From positions 62,001 through 126,000 of the forward strand of contig NZ_JPHU01000002.1 in assembly GCF_000733125.1 (NCBI RefSeq): a stretch of DNA of 64,000 nucleotides, in the 5' to 3' direction. This DNA comes from Parvularcula oceani (GTDB taxonomy: Bacteria > Pseudomonadota > Alphaproteobacteria > Caulobacterales > Parvularculaceae). Position numbers and translations under genes: made by a program. Below are positions 26,610 through 36,267 of the stretch, one piece after another; the stretch's first letter is position 1; each line of letters opens with the position of its first letter. The notes beneath the pieces were generated by a model. It was given only the letters and a program-made list of their open reading frames with translations, was not told the DNA's origin and made no database searches.

Positions 26610-26833
26610 AGAGCCGGACGGAAATTGCGGAGGGCGAATGGCAAGGAGCGGCGAAAGTCGTTCTCCAAGCCGCCCCGGAAGGGGTCTACATGTACGTGTA
26701 CAAAACGGCGTCGTCTTCTTACGCAGAGGAGGACCACCTCCAAGACACTTTCGACATCTGCAAAGAGATTTGCACGGAACGCTTTCAAATTCCGGCAGAT
26801 GCTTGGGTTGATACAAAAGAGTACGAACAATGA
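26606..26833 (+). CDS. Small protein between gltD and gltB, unknown
   Basis: A 75-residue protein whose start overlaps the gltD stop (ATGA) and whose stop overlaps the gltB start (ATGA), so all three should be translated in one coupled run. It is acidic, with the segment GVYMYVYKTASSSYAEEDHLQDTFDICKE (shown in part) and a final AWVDTKEYEQ; it has no cysteine cluster or membrane helix. Its second half uses A/T-ending codons (TTT, ATT, GAT, ACA) far more than its neighbours, which suggests transfer or relaxed selection. I do not recognise the family. A role with glutamate synthase is suggested only by context. Confidence 0.7.
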   Translation: MKSRTEIAEGEWQGAAKVVLQAAPEGVYMYVYKTASSSYAEEDHLQDTFDICKEICTERFQIPADAWVDTKEYEQ

Positions 26834-29800
26834 ACAACGAACCCTTCGGACTCTATGACCCGGCCGACGAGCACGATGCCTGCGGCGTCGGCCTGATCGC
26901 CGCGATCGACGGCAAGCCGCGGCGCGAGGTCGTCACCAAGGCGATCGATGCCCTCAAGGCGGTCTGGCACAGGGGCGCTGTCGCGGCCGACGGCAAGACG
27001 GGCGACGGCGCGGGCGTCAGGCTCGACGTGGCCCAGGACTTCTTCAAGGAGAAGGTCGCGCGGGCGGGCCACATGCCGGGCAATGCCGATGTCTGCGTCG
27101 GCATGATCTTCCTGCCCCGGACGGATTTCACCGGCCAGGACCGCGCCCGCGCCATCGTCGAGACCGAGATCCTGCGCTTCGGCTTCCGCCTTTACGGCTG
27201 GCGGCAGGCGCCGATCGATTCGACCGTGATCGGGACCAAGGCGAACGATGCCCGCCCCGAGATCGAACAGATCCTGTTCTACGATCCGCAGGGCCGCGAC
27301 CAGTCCACGCTGGAACGCGCGCTGTTCATCGTCCGCAGGCGGATCGAGAAGCAGGCCCTCGCCGAGCGCCTGCCCGACTTCTATGTCTGCTCGCTCTCTC
27401 CGCGCGACGTCATCTACAAGGGCATGTTCCTCGCCGGGGACATCGACAGCTTCTATCTCGACCTCAAGGACGAGCGCTTCGTCTCCTCCTTCGCGATCTT
27501 CCACCAGCGCTATTCGACCAACACCTTCCCGCAATGGCGGCTCGCCCAGCCCTTTCGCATGCTGGCCCATAACGGCGAGATCAACACGCTGCGCGGCAAC
27601 ATCAACTGGATGCGCAGCCACGAGGTGAAGATGACCTCGCATGCCTTCGGCGCGCATGACGAGGACGTCAAACCGGTGATCCAGCCGCAAAGCTCGGATT
27701 CGGCCGCGCTCGACGCGGTGTTCGAGGTTCTGGTCCATGGCGGCCGCTCGGCGCCCATGGCCAAGGCGCTCCTGATCCCCGAAGCCTGGTCCAAGCGCCA
27801 GTCGATCATGAGCCCGGAGGTCCGCGCCTTCTACGAATACTGCAACGCCGTGATGGAGCCCTGGGACGGCCCGGCCGCCGTCTGCGCCTTCGATGGCCGC
27901 TGGGCGGTGGCGGGGCTCGACCGCAATGGCCTCCGGCCGCTGCGCTATGCGGTAACCACGGACGGCCTTCTGACGGTCGGCTCGGAAAGCGGCATGTGCC
28001 CCTTGGGGGACAAGACCGTGAAGCAGCGCGGCGCGGTCCCGGCGGGCGGCATGATCGCCGTCGACCTCCAGGAGGGCCGCTTCTACGATGCGGGCCAGAC
28101 GCTCGAACACCTGACCGCCGCCCATCCCTATTCGCAGTGGCTCGGCAATGTGCAGCAGCTCGACGAGGAGATCGTTCCGGGGCCGGAGGAGCGCCTCTTC
28201 GAGGAGCTCGAGCTTCGCCGCCGCCAGATCGGCGCGGGCTATACGCAGGAAGACCTCGAGCTGATCCTCAAGCCCATGGTGCTCGAGGGCAAGGAGGCGA
28301 TCGGCTCGATGGGGGACGACACGCCGCTCGCCGTCCTGTCCGACCAGTACCGCCCCCTGCCCCATTATTTCCGCCAGCGCTTCAGCCAGGTGACGAACCC
28401 GCCCATCGACCCGCTTCGCGAGGGCCGGGTCATGTCGCTCAAGACCCGCTTCAAGAATCTCGGCAATATCCTGGCCGAGGACGAGACGCAGACGAATGTC
28501 TTCGTCCTCGACAGCCCCGTGCTGACCAACGGCATGTATGCCCGCATGACGCAGAAGCTCGGCATGCATGTCGTCGACTGCACCTATGAGGGCGGCGACG
28601 GGCGCGGCGAGGCGCTGCGCGAGGCGCTGGACCGGATCCGCGACGAGGCCTGCGCGGCCGTGCGCAGCGGCGCGGACCATGTGGTCCTGACCGACGAGGC
28701 CCAGGGGCCCGGCCGCCTGCCCGTGCCCATGGTGCTGGCCGCGGGCGGCGTGCATCGCCGCCTCATCGAGGAAGGCCTGCGCTCGTCCTGCTCTCTCACC
28801 GTGCGGGCCGCCGAATGCGTGGACAGCCACTACGCGGCGGTCCTGATCGGCGTCGGCGCGACCTGCGTGAACCCCTATCTCGCGCTCGAAACCATCGCCT
28901 CGCGCATCGAGGCCGGAAAATATCGCGGCGTCACCGTCGAAGAGGCGGTGACCGCCTACCGGACGGCCGTGGAGAACGGCCTTCTCAAGATCCTCTCCAA
29001 AATGGGCGTCTCGGTCCTCTCGGCCTATCGGGGCGGGTGCAATTTCGAGACGCTGGGCCTGTCCCGGACGCTGCTCGCGGAGTTCTTCCCCGAAGCCTCC
29101 TCGCGCATTTCCGGCATCGGCCTGTCCGGCCTCGAACGGGCGGGCGGAGAGCTTCACGAGCGGGCCTGGCCGCAGGACCCCGACGAGCTCGAACGCCTTC
29201 CCGTGGGCAGCTTCTACCGCGTGCGCAGCCATGGCGAACGCCATGCCTATGAGGCGAAGCTCGTCAGCGACCTGCAGACGGCGGTGCGCAATGACGACTA
29301 CGGAACCTATAAGCGCTTCTCGAAGGCGCTGAACACCCAAGGGCCGATCCAGCTTCGCGACCTCCTGACCTTCCGCCGCGTGAGGGAGCCGATCCCTCTC
29401 GAACAGGTCGAAAGCGTCAACGCCATCCGCCAGCGCTTCGTGACCCCCGGCATGTCGCTCGGCGCCCTCAGCCCCGAGGCGCATGGCGCGCTCAATGTCG
29501 CGATGAACCGGATCGGCGCGAAATCGGTCTCGGGCGAAGGCGGCGAGGATCCCGCCCGCTACGAAGCCATGCCGAACGGCGACAACATGAACTCGGCGAT
29601 CAAGCAGGTCGCGTCCGGCCGCTTCGGCGTGACGGCGGAATACCTCAACCAGTGCCGCGAGATCGAGATCAAGGTCGCGCAGGGCGCCAAGCCCGGCGAG
29701 GGCGGCCAGCTGCCGGGCTTCAAGGTCAACGCCTATATCGCGCGGCTGCGCCACGCGACCGAGGGCGTGACGCTGATCTCTCCCCCGCCCCATCACGACA

Positions 29801-31299
29801 TCTATTCGATCGAGGACCTCGCCCAGCTGATCTACGACCTCAAGCAGATCAATCCCGAAGCGAGGGTCTGCGTGAAGCTCGTCAGCTCGGCCGGCGTCGG
29901 CACGATCGCGGCGGGCGTGGCCAAGGCCAAGGCCGACGCGATCCTGATCTCGGGCCATGTCGGCGGCACGGGGGCGAGCCCGCAGACCTCGATCAAATTC
30001 GCAGGCTCCCCTTGGGAACTCGGCCTCGCCGAGGCCAATCAGGTCCTGACGCTGAACGATCTGCGCGGCGACGTGACCTTGCGGACCGATGGCGGCCTGA
30101 GGACCGGGCGCGACATCGTCACCGCCGCCATGCTGGGCGCGGAGGAATACGGCATCGGGACCTTGAGCCTCGTCGCCATGGGCTGCCTCATGGTGCGCCA
30201 GTGCCATTCGAACACCTGCCCCGTCGGGGTCTGCACGCAGGACCCGGCCCTGCGCGAGAAATTCGTCGGCACGGCCGAGCAGGTCGTGAACCTGATGACC
30301 TTCATGGCCGAGGAGGTGCGCGAGATCCTGGCCGAACTCGGCGCGACCTCGCTCGACGAGGTGATCGGGCGCTCGGACCTGCTGCGGCAGGTCAGCCGCG
30401 GCTCGGACCTGCTCGACGATCTCGACCTCAACCCGGTCCTGGTCCGCGCCAATGAGGGGCCGATGCCGCCGCGCTCGGACAGGACGCACCGGCGAGAGCC
30501 CGATCCGACGCTCGATGCGCAGATCGTGGCCGATGCGGCGCCCGTCTGGAAACGCCGCGAGAAGATGCAGCTGACCTATACGGTGCAGAACACGCACAGA
30601 GGCGTCGGCGCGCGGACGAGCCACCACATCGTCAAATGGTTCGGCAACAGCCTGCCCGAAGGCCATCTCACCGTGCGCCTCTACGGCTCGGCCGGCCAGT
30701 CGCTCGGCGTGTTCGGCGCCAAGGGCCTGCGGATCGAGGTCGAGGGCGATGCCAACGACTATGTCGGCAAGGGCCTGTCGGGCGCCGAGATCGTCGTGCG
30801 CGGTTTCTCGGGAGAGAAGCCCGGCGGAACGGCGGTCGGCAATACCTGCCTTTACGGCGCGACCTCCGGCAGCCTCTTCGCCGCCGGCCGCGCGGGCGAG
30901 CGCTTCGCGGTCAGGAATTCCGGCGCGACGGCCGTGGTCGAGGGCTGCGGCTCGAATGGCTGCGAATACATGACCGGCGGCACGGTCGCGATCCTCGGCC
31001 CCATCGGCGACAATTTCGCGGCCGGCATGACCGGCGGCAGGGCGTTCGTCTACGACCCCCAGGACTCGCTCGAAGCCCTGGCCAATCTCGAGCATATCAG
31101 CTGGCGGGACCTCGGCGATCAGGAGGCGGATTGCCGCGCGCTGATCGAGCGGCACGCCGCGGAAACCGGCTCCGCCCTCGCGGCGGATCTCCTGGCCAAT
31201 TGGGACGCCGAGCGCGGCCATTTCCGCGTCGTGGCGCCCAAGAACGCTCCGGCCATCCCGGCCGAGGAAGAGCTTTCCGCCGTCTCCGCCCGCCTCTGA
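26830..31299 (+). CDS. gltB: Glutamate synthase large (alpha) subunit
   Basis: GltB, 1489 residues. It hydrolyses glutamine and transfers the ammonia to 2-oxoglutarate, giving two glutamates. The glutaminase domain begins after a short propeptide with nucleophile Cys18 in EHDACGVGL. The central and FMN domains follow (for example SGEGGEDPARYEAMPNGD and ISGHVGGTGASPQTSIK). The 3Fe-4S cluster cysteines are Cys1119, Cys1125 and Cys1130 in GCLMVRQCHSNTC. The C-terminal beta-helix domain has repeated G-rich segments. Length is normal. The ATG overlaps the small ORF stop. Confidence 0.98.
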   Translation: MNNEPFGLYDPADEHDACGVGLIAAIDGKPRREVVTKAIDALKAVWHRGAVAADGKTGDGAGVRLDVAQDFFKEKVARAGHMPGNADVCVGMIFLPRTDFTGQDRARAIVETEILRFGFRLYGWRQAPIDSTVIGTKANDARPEIEQILFYDPQGRDQSTLERALFIVRRRIEKQALAERLPDFYVCSLSPRDVIYKGMFLAGDIDSFYLDLKDERFVSSFAIFHQRYSTNTFPQWRLAQPFRMLAHNGEINTLRGNINWMRSHEVKMTSHAFGAHDEDVKPVIQPQSSDSAALDAVFEVLVHGGRSAPMAKALLIPEAWSKRQSIMSPEVRAFYEYCNAVMEPWDGPAAVCAFDGRWAVAGLDRNGLRPLRYAVTTDGLLTVGSESGMCPLGDKTVKQRGAVPAGGMIAVDLQEGRFYDAGQTLEHLTAAHPYSQWLGNVQQLDEEIVPGPEERLFEELELRRRQIGAGYTQEDLELILKPMVLEGKEAIGSMGDDTPLAVLSDQYRPLPHYFRQRFSQVTNPPIDPLREGRVMSLKTRFKNLGNILAEDETQTNVFVLDSPVLTNGMYARMTQKLGMHVVDCTYEGGDGRGEALREALDRIRDEACAAVRSGADHVVLTDEAQGPGRLPVPMVLAAGGVHRRLIEEGLRSSCSLTVRAAECVDSHYAAVLIGVGATCVNPYLALETIASRIEAGKYRGVTVEEAVTAYRTAVENGLLKILSKMGVSVLSAYRGGCNFETLGLSRTLLAEFFPEASSRISGIGLSGLERAGGELHERAWPQDPDELERLPVGSFYRVRSHGERHAYEAKLVSDLQTAVRNDDYGTYKRFSKALNTQGPIQLRDLLTFRRVREPIPLEQVESVNAIRQRFVTPGMSLGALSPEAHGALNVAMNRIGAKSVSGEGGEDPARYEAMPNGDNMNSAIKQVASGRFGVTAEYLNQCREIEIKVAQGAKPGEGGQLPGFKVNAYIARLRHATEGVTLISPPPHHDIYSIEDLAQLIYDLKQINPEARVCVKLVSSAGVGTIAAGVAKAKADAILISGHVGGTGASPQTSIKFAGSPWELGLAEANQVLTLNDLRGDVTLRTDGGLRTGRDIVTAAMLGAEEYGIGTLSLVAMGCLMVRQCHSNTCPVGVCTQDPALREKFVGTAEQVVNLMTFMAEEVREILAELGATSLDEVIGRSDLLRQVSRGSDLLDDLDLNPVLVRANEGPMPPRSDRTHRREPDPTLDAQIVADAAPVWKRREKMQLTYTVQNTHRGVGARTSHHIVKWFGNSLPEGHLTVRLYGSAGQSLGVFGAKGLRIEVEGDANDYVGKGLSGAEIVVRGFSGEKPGGTAVGNTCLYGATSGSLFAAGRAGERFAVRNSGATAVVEGCGSNGCEYMTGGTVAILGPIGDNFAAGMTGGRAFVYDPQDSLEALANLEHISWRDLGDQEADCRALIERHAAETGSALAADLLANWDAERGHFRVVAPKNAPAIPAEEELSAVSARL

Positions 31300-31314
31300 T
31301 TTGAGGTTGAAGAT

Positions 31315-31375
31315 GCTCCGCCGCGCCTTTCCTTAGCCACAAAGGCGCTGGCGGAGCGCAAACTCGCGATTTTTT
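31315..31375 (+). terminator. Intrinsic terminator of the glt operon
   Basis: A two-part stem (GCTCCGCC/GGCGGAGC at 31315-31322 and 31350-31357, with inner GCGCCTTT/AAAGGCGC) totals 16 pairs and starts 15 bases after the gltB stop. A run of six T follows at 31370-31375, somewhat far from the stem. Confidence 0.7.
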
Positions 31376-31396
31376 GCTATTTCCGTGTTGCGACGC

Positions 31397-31442
31397 GATG
31401 GGGGCTGTGTTAGCCGTCTCCCATCGGGACGATCCTGTCCCG
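31397..31442 (+). promoter_or_regulatory. Upstream hairpins of the ilv leader RNA
   Basis: Two hairpins precede the leader peptide: GATGGG-GGCT...AGCC...CCCATC at 31397-31425 and CGGGAC-GATCCT-GTCCCG at 31425-31442. They fall just before the ribosome binding site of the leader peptide. I saw no convincing -35/-10 pair in 31376-31396, so the transcription start is not fixed. The rest of 31300-31646 is the gltB terminator, the leader peptide and the attenuator. Confidence 0.45.
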
Positions 31443-31463
31443 CTCGCTTCGGAAGGCAGCGCC

Positions 31464-31577
31464 ATGGCATGCGGCGTCTCGATCCCTGACAGCGTTCCCG
31501 GCCCGGCCGCCGCGCCGGCCCTCCTTCGTATCGTACTCCTTATTCCCTGCAGCCCCCCGGGAGCGGCATCGGTCTAG
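31464..31577 (+). CDS. ilvL: ilv operon leader peptide
   Basis: A 37-codon open frame with GGAAGG at 31451-31456, seven bases before its ATG. Residues 20-27 are Leu-Leu-Arg-Ile-Val-Leu-Leu-Ile, encoded at 31521-31544: seven of eight are the end products of the downstream operon. Several of these codons (CTT, GTA, ATT, CGT) are rare in the neighbouring genes, which would sharpen ribosome stalling. The stop at 31575 is about 20 bases before a strong terminator. This is the architecture of ribosome-mediated attenuation. The peptide itself probably has no other function. Confidence 0.88.
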   Translation: MACGVSIPDSVPGPAAAPALLRIVLLIPCSPPGAASV

Positions 31578-31597
31578 GCAGTGCGCCCACCGACGCG

Positions 31598-31622
31598 AAG
31601 CTCCCCCCGGGGAGCTTTTTTT
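31598..31622 (+). terminator. Attenuator terminator of the ilv operon
   Basis: AAGCTCCCC-CC-GGGGAGCTT stem directly followed by T residues (seven T at 31616-31622). Upstream, CCCC-GGGAGC at 31555-31564 can pair with GCTCCC (31600-31605) and GGGG (31609-31612), which would break the terminator. Stalling at the Leu/Ile/Val codons should leave that antiterminator free and allow transcription into ilvD. Confidence 0.88.
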
Positions 31623-31646
31623 ATACCTGAATTCAGAAGATCGTTC

Positions 31647-33320
31647 ATGACACAGACCAAACGCAGCGACGCGATCACCAAGGGACCGAGCCGGGCGGCG
31701 GCGCGGGCCATGCTGCGTGCGGTGGGCATGACGGACGACGATTGGGACAAGCCCATCGTCGCGGTGGTGAACACCTATTCCTCGGTCACGCCCTGCAACA
31801 TGCATCTGCGGACGCTGGCGCAGCCGGTCTGCGACGGCATCCGCGAAGGCGGCGGCGTGCCGGTCGAATTCGGCGCCCCGGTCGTCTCGGACGGCATCAC
31901 CATGGGCCACGAAGGCATGCGCGCGAGCCTGATGAGCCGCGAGGTGATCACCGATGCGGTCGAGCTGGCCGTGCGGGGCCACGCGCTCGATGCTGCCGTG
32001 ATCCTCGTCGGCTGCGACAAGACGATCCCCGCCGCCGCCATGGCGCTGGCGCGGATGGATGTTCCCGGCGTCGTCTTCTATGGCGGCACGATCGCCGCCG
32101 GGTGCCTGGGCGACAAGGACCTGTCGATCCAGGACGCCTTCGAGGCGATCGGCGCGCATGCCAGGGGCGCGATCTCGGACGAGGCGCTCGATGCGGTCGA
32201 GCGCGCCGCCTGCCCCGGCGCCGGCTCCTGCGGCGGGCAGTTCACGGCCAATACCATGGCCATGGCGCTCGCATTCCTGGGCGTCGCGCCCATGGGCGCG
32301 GGCGAACCGCCGGCCGAGCACGAGGACAAGCCCGAACAGGCGCATCGCTGCGGCATGCTGGCCGCGAAGAGCGCGCTCGGCGAAGGCGCCCGCCGCTTCG
32401 TCACGCCCGCCTCCTTGCGCAATGCGGCCCTCGCCGTCGTCGCTTCGGGCGGTTCGACCAATGCCGTCCTGCACCTCGCCGCCATCGCGGCCGAAGCGGG
32501 CGTGCCCTTCGATATCGACATCTTCGACGCGCTCTCGCGCGAGACACCGGTCATCGCCGACATAAAGCCCGGCGGCCGCTATCTGGCGCAGGACCTGTTC
32601 CGCGCCGGCGGCTATCGCGTCTTCGGCCAGCGGCTGATGGAGGCGGGGCTGCTCGAGGACGCCCCGACCGTCAGCGGCAGGAGCCTGTTCGAGGAGCTGG
32701 CGGCCGCCGAGGAAACACCCGGACAGCAAGTCGTCCGTACGCTTGACGACCCGGTCAAGCGCACCGGCGGCCTGCGCATACTCTATGGCGACGTCGCACC
32801 GGAGGGCGCTGTTCTGAAGACCGCCGGCTATGCCACTGGCAGCTTTTCGGGCCCCGCGCGCGTCTTCGAATGCGAAGAAGACACTTTCGCCGCCGTCCAG
32901 CGCGGCGAGATCGGCGAAGGCGAGGTCGTCATCATCCGCCATGAGGGTCCGCGCGGCGGCCCCGGCATGCGCGAGATGCTGCAGGTCACCGCCGCGCTGG
33001 CAGGCCAGGGCCTCGCGGGCAAGGTGGCGCTGATCACGGATGGGCGCTTCTCCGGCGCGAGCCACGGCTTCGTCATCGGCCATGTCTCGCCGGAGGCCGC
33101 CGTCGGCGGGCCGATCGCGCTGATCGAGGACGGCGACACCGTCACCATCGATCCCGAGACCCGCCGGATCGATGCCGACATCGACTGGCAGGCCCGCAGG
33201 GCCGCCTACACGCCCCGCCCGCAGCGCCGCATGGGCGGCTATTTCGACAAGTTCGCCCGCCTCGTGGGCTCCGCCAGCAAAGGCGCCACAACCATCATCG
33301 AGGGAGATTCCGATGTCTGA
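31647..33320 (+). CDS. ilvD: Dihydroxy-acid dehydratase
   Basis: IlvD, 557 residues. It dehydrates dihydroxyisovalerate and dihydroxymethylvalerate to the keto acids of valine and isoleucine. Iron-sulfur cysteines are visible in [16 protein letters not shown] and [16 protein letters not shown]; other signatures are [13 protein letters not shown] and [14 protein letters not shown]. The start MTQTKRSD lies 25 bases after the attenuator; upstream in-frame codons run through the terminator and were rejected. It is the first enzyme gene of the cluster and overlaps ilvC by 8 bases. Confidence 0.97.
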   Translation: MTQTKRSDAITKGPSRAAARAMLRAVGMTDDDWDKPIVAVVNTYSSVTPCNMHLRTLAQPVCDGIREGGGVPVEFGAPVVSDGITMGHEGMRASLMSREVITDAVELAVRGHALDAAVILVGCDKTIPAAAMALARMDVPGVVFYGGTIAAGCLGDKDLSIQDAFEAIGAHARGAISDEALDAVERAACPGAGSCGGQFTANTMAMALAFLGVAPMGAGEPPAEHEDKPEQAHRCGMLAAKSALGEGARRFVTPASLRNAALAVVASGGSTNAVLHLAAIAAEAGVPFDIDIFDALSRETPVIADIKPGGRYLAQDLFRAGGYRVFGQRLMEAGLLEDAPTVSGRSLFEELAAAEETPGQQVVRTLDDPVKRTGGLRILYGDVAPEGAVLKTAGYATGSFSGPARVFECEEDTFAAVQRGEIGEGEVVIIRHEGPRGGPGMREMLQVTAALAGQGLAGKVALITDGRFSGASHGFVIGHVSPEAAVGGPIALIEDGDTVTIDPETRRIDADIDWQARRAAYTPRPQRRMGGYFDKFARLVGSASKGATTIIEGDSDV

Positions 33321-34335
33321 AGATCTGCGCGTCTTTACCAAGGACGACGTCAAGCCGGAGACGCTGCGCGAGACGACCATCGCCGTGATCGGCTATGGCA
33401 GCCAGGGCCGCGCCCATGCGCGCAACCTCAAGGATTCGGGCCTCGACGTCATCATCGGCGCGCGGCGCGGCGGTCCTTCCGAAGAGAAGGCCGAGGCGGA
33501 CGGCTTCCGCGTCCTCTCCCCCGCCCAGGCCGCCGAGGAAGCGGGCTTCATCGCCCTGACCGCGCCCGACATGGCACATGCGGACATCTTCGAGAACGAC
33601 ATCAAGCCGAACCTCAAATCCGGCGATACGCTGATGTTCGCGCACGGCTTTTCGGTTCTCTACGGACGGGTGACGCCGCCCAAGGATGTCGACGTGATCC
33701 TGGTCGCGCCCAAAGGCCCGGGCGACCTGGTCCGCCGCGAATTCGAGAAGGGACGCGGCGTGCCCTGCCTCTTCGCGGTCCATCAGGACGCGACCGGCAA
33801 GGCGGTGGACCGCGCCGTCGCCTATGCGGACGGGATCGGCGGGACGGCCGCCGCGCTCTTCCAGACGAGCTTCAAGGACGAGACCGAGACCGATCTCTTC
33901 GGCGAGCAGGCGGTCCTTTGCGGCGGGGCGACCGAGCTGGTCGTCATGGGTTTCGAGACCTTGGTCGAGGCGGGTTATGCGCCCGAGCTCGCCTATTACG
34001 AATGCCTGCACGAGCTGAAGCTGATCGTCGACCTCCTGCATGAAGGCGGCCTCGCCAAGATGCACGAGTTCATCTCCGAGACCGCGATCTATGGCGACCT
34101 AAAATCGGGCCCCCGCGTCATCGACGAGAACACGCGCGACAAGATGCGCGCCGTGCTGAAGGACGTGCAGTCGGGCCGCTTCGCCCGCGACTGGATCCTC
34201 GAAAACCAGGCCGGAAAGCCCGAATACAGCGCGCTTCTGCAAGCCGATCTCGACCATCCGATCGAGGAGACCGGCCGCAAGCTGCGCTCCCGCATGACCT
34301 GGCTGGAGCCCGGCCACAACAATTCAGGAGCCTGA
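33313..34335 (+). CDS. ilvC: Ketol-acid reductoisomerase (class I)
   Basis: IlvC, 340 residues. It isomerises and reduces acetolactate or acetohydroxybutyrate with NADPH and magnesium. The Rossmann motif is [18 protein letters not shown], and the knotted C-terminal domain has [25 protein letters not shown] with metal-binding acidic residues. Size marks the short class I enzyme. The start MSEDLRVF overlaps the ilvD stop by 8 bases. The following small ORF begins two bases after its stop. Confidence 0.97.
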   Translation: MSEDLRVFTKDDVKPETLRETTIAVIGYGSQGRAHARNLKDSGLDVIIGARRGGPSEEKAEADGFRVLSPAQAAEEAGFIALTAPDMAHADIFENDIKPNLKSGDTLMFAHGFSVLYGRVTPPKDVDVILVAPKGPGDLVRREFEKGRGVPCLFAVHQDATGKAVDRAVAYADGIGGTAAALFQTSFKDETETDLFGEQAVLCGGATELVVMGFETLVEAGYAPELAYYECLHELKLIVDLLHEGGLAKMHEFISETAIYGDLKSGPRVIDENTRDKMRAVLKDVQSGRFARDWILENQAGKPEYSALLQADLDHPIEETGRKLRSRMTWLEPGHNNSGA

Positions 34336-34337
34336 TC

Positions 34338-34547
34338 ATGAGCGCTCGGCCAAAACCCGTTTCGGCCGCAGACAGGGCCCGCCGCCGCTATGAGCGCATG
34401 GTGGCGGCGGGCCGCGCCCCCGTGCCCGCGCCTGCCCAGGACACAGAGGCGTCCGCGGCCGAGCCTCAGCAGGAAGCGCGCGAAGAGGACCAGGGCGGCG
34501 AGAGCGGCGCCGAGCGCTTCGCAGGCTTCATGGGGTGCGCGCCATGA
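34338..34547 (+). CDS. Small ORF between ilvC and ilvB, unknown
   Basis: A 69-residue open frame starting two bases after the ilvC stop and ending in a 4-base overlap with ilvB. The first half is basic (AADRARRRYERMVAAGRAPVP), the middle is acidic and Glu/Gln-rich, and the end is GAERFAGFMGCAP. No known domain is visible, and it looks largely disordered. Tight packing on both sides favours a translated gene, perhaps to couple ilvB translation or to bind acetolactate synthase; both ideas are speculative. Confidence 0.55.
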   Translation: MSARPKPVSAADRARRRYERMVAAGRAPVPAPAQDTEASAAEPQQEAREEDQGGESGAERFAGFMGCAP

Positions 34548-36241
34548 GCAGCACCGCCGTCGCAGAGGAAGTTCCGAAGGACCAGCCGCGCACGGGCGCG
34601 AGGCTGGTCGTCGAGGCGCTGGTCGCCCAAGGCGTGGAGACCGTGTTCGGCTATCCCGGCGGCGCGATCATGCCCGTCTATGACGCCCTGCCCGGCTCGG
34701 GCCTGCGCCATATCCTGTGCCGCCACGAGCAGGCCTGCGCCTTCGCCGCGGCCGCGGTCGGACGGATGACGCGGCGCGCGGGCGTGTGCCTCGCCACCTC
34801 CGGTCCCGGCGCGACCAATCTCGTGACCGGCATCGCCGACGCATACATGGACTCGGTTCCCATGGTCGCGATCACCGGCCAGGTGGCCCAGCCCGTCATG
34901 GGCACGGACGCCTTCCAGGAGATCGACACCTTCGGCATCACCATGCCGGTCGTGAAGCACAGCTATATCGTCCGGAACGCCGACGACATCCCCGCCATCA
35001 TCGCCGAGGCCTTCGATATCGCCGAACACGGACGGCCCGGCCCGGTCCTGATCGACATCCCCAAGGACATCCAGATGGCCGAGGGCACGGGCGAGCCCTA
35101 TGCCGGGCGCGTCACGCCGCAGCCCTGCCTCGACGAGGACGGCCTGCGCCGGGCGGAAGCCGCCTTGCGCGAGGCGGAGCGTCCCCTCTTCTATCTTGGC
35201 GGCGGCACGGTCCGCGCGGGCGCCGTGGCCGAGGTCCGCCGCCTGGTCGAACGCGCGCGCATCCCCGCCGTCTGCACCTTGCAAGGGCTCGGCATCCTGC
35301 CGACGGGGCACGAGCAGTTCCTCGGCATGCTGGGCATGCATGGCAGCCGCGCGGCGAACATGGCGGTGCAGGAATGCGACCTCCTGATCAATATCGGCGC
35401 GCGCTTCGACGACCGCGCGACCGGCGCCCTCGACCGCTTCGCGCCTCATGCGCGCGTCATCCATTTCGACAAGGATGCGAGCGAGATCTCCAAGCTGCGC
35501 CACGCCGATGTCGCGGTCTCCTGCGACCTCAAGCCGGCCGTGCGCTCCTTCCTGCCCGAGCCGGCCGATATCTCGGACTGGCGGAAGCTCAACCGTTCGC
35601 GCGCCGAGGAGTTCGCGCCCTCCTATGATGCCCCGGCCAAGGGCATCTACGCCCCGGCCCTGCTGAAGGAGTTGTCGGAGCGCGCAGGGGACGGCTTCGT
35701 CGCCGTGCCCGATGTCGGCCAGCACCAGATGTGGGTGGCCCAGCATTGCCGCTTTTCCCGTCCGCAGGCGCATATCACCAGCGGCGGCCTCGGCTCCATG
35801 GGCTTCTCCCTGCCCACCGCCATCGGCGCCAAGATGGCCGAGCCCGACGCCTGCGTCGTCTCGGTCTCGGGGGATGGCGGCTTCATGATGAACATCCAGG
35901 AGCTCGCCACCCTCAACCGCTACGGCGTGCCGCTCAAGGTCATCGTGCTGAACAATTCTCATCTGGGCATGGTGCGCCAGTGGCAGGACCTGTTCTTCGC
36001 GGGCAATCGCTCCGAGGTCGACCTGTCGGACAATCCCGACTTCGCCAAGGTGGCCGAGGCCTTCGGCATCGAGGCCTTCACGATCAGCGAGCCCGGCGAG
36101 GTCGAAGGCGGCCTGGACCGCCTGCTCGGCGCTAAGGGCCCGATCCTGATGCACGTCGTGATCGACCCGAACGAGAATGTCTGGCCGCTCGTCGCGCCGG
36201 GCAAGGCCAACCACGAGATGATGGAGCAGAGCGAGAGCTGA
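34544..36241 (+). CDS. ilvB: Acetolactate synthase large subunit
   Basis: Catalytic subunit of acetohydroxyacid synthase, 565 residues, thiamine-diphosphate dependent. It makes acetolactate from pyruvate, or acetohydroxybutyrate when 2-ketobutyrate is available. The N-terminal domain holds the catalytic Glu in LCRHEQACAFAAAA; the FAD-domain and the C-terminal ThDP motif VSGDGGFMMNIQELATLNRYG are complete, with LNNSHLGMVRQWQ after it. It begins at the ATG overlapping the small ORF stop. Its partner regulatory subunit follows after 26 bases. Confidence 0.96.
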   Translation: MSSTAVAEEVPKDQPRTGARLVVEALVAQGVETVFGYPGGAIMPVYDALPGSGLRHILCRHEQACAFAAAAVGRMTRRAGVCLATSGPGATNLVTGIADAYMDSVPMVAITGQVAQPVMGTDAFQEIDTFGITMPVVKHSYIVRNADDIPAIIAEAFDIAEHGRPGPVLIDIPKDIQMAEGTGEPYAGRVTPQPCLDEDGLRRAEAALREAERPLFYLGGGTVRAGAVAEVRRLVERARIPAVCTLQGLGILPTGHEQFLGMLGMHGSRAANMAVQECDLLINIGARFDDRATGALDRFAPHARVIHFDKDASEISKLRHADVAVSCDLKPAVRSFLPEPADISDWRKLNRSRAEEFAPSYDAPAKGIYAPALLKELSERAGDGFVAVPDVGQHQMWVAQHCRFSRPQAHITSGGLGSMGFSLPTAIGAKMAEPDACVVSVSGDGGFMMNIQELATLNRYGVPLKVIVLNNSHLGMVRQWQDLFFAGNRSEVDLSDNPDFAKVAEAFGIEAFTISEPGEVEGGLDRLLGAKGPILMHVVIDPNENVWPLVAPGKANHEMMEQSES

Positions 36242-36267
36242 GAACGCTTTCGCGGCAGGAGAGAAGG

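Noticed and set aside
26785-31221. A 1478-codon open frame on the minus strand opposite gltB
   Set aside because: It mirrors gltB, whose protein has every catalytic motif. Long antisense frames are expected in high-G+C DNA with few stop codons; the translation is rich in Arg, Ala, His and Asp with no domain.
31374-31463. Longer leader peptide starting at the TTG at 31374
   Set aside because: The ATG at 31464 has a good ribosome site, and the longer version would run through the two upstream leader hairpins.
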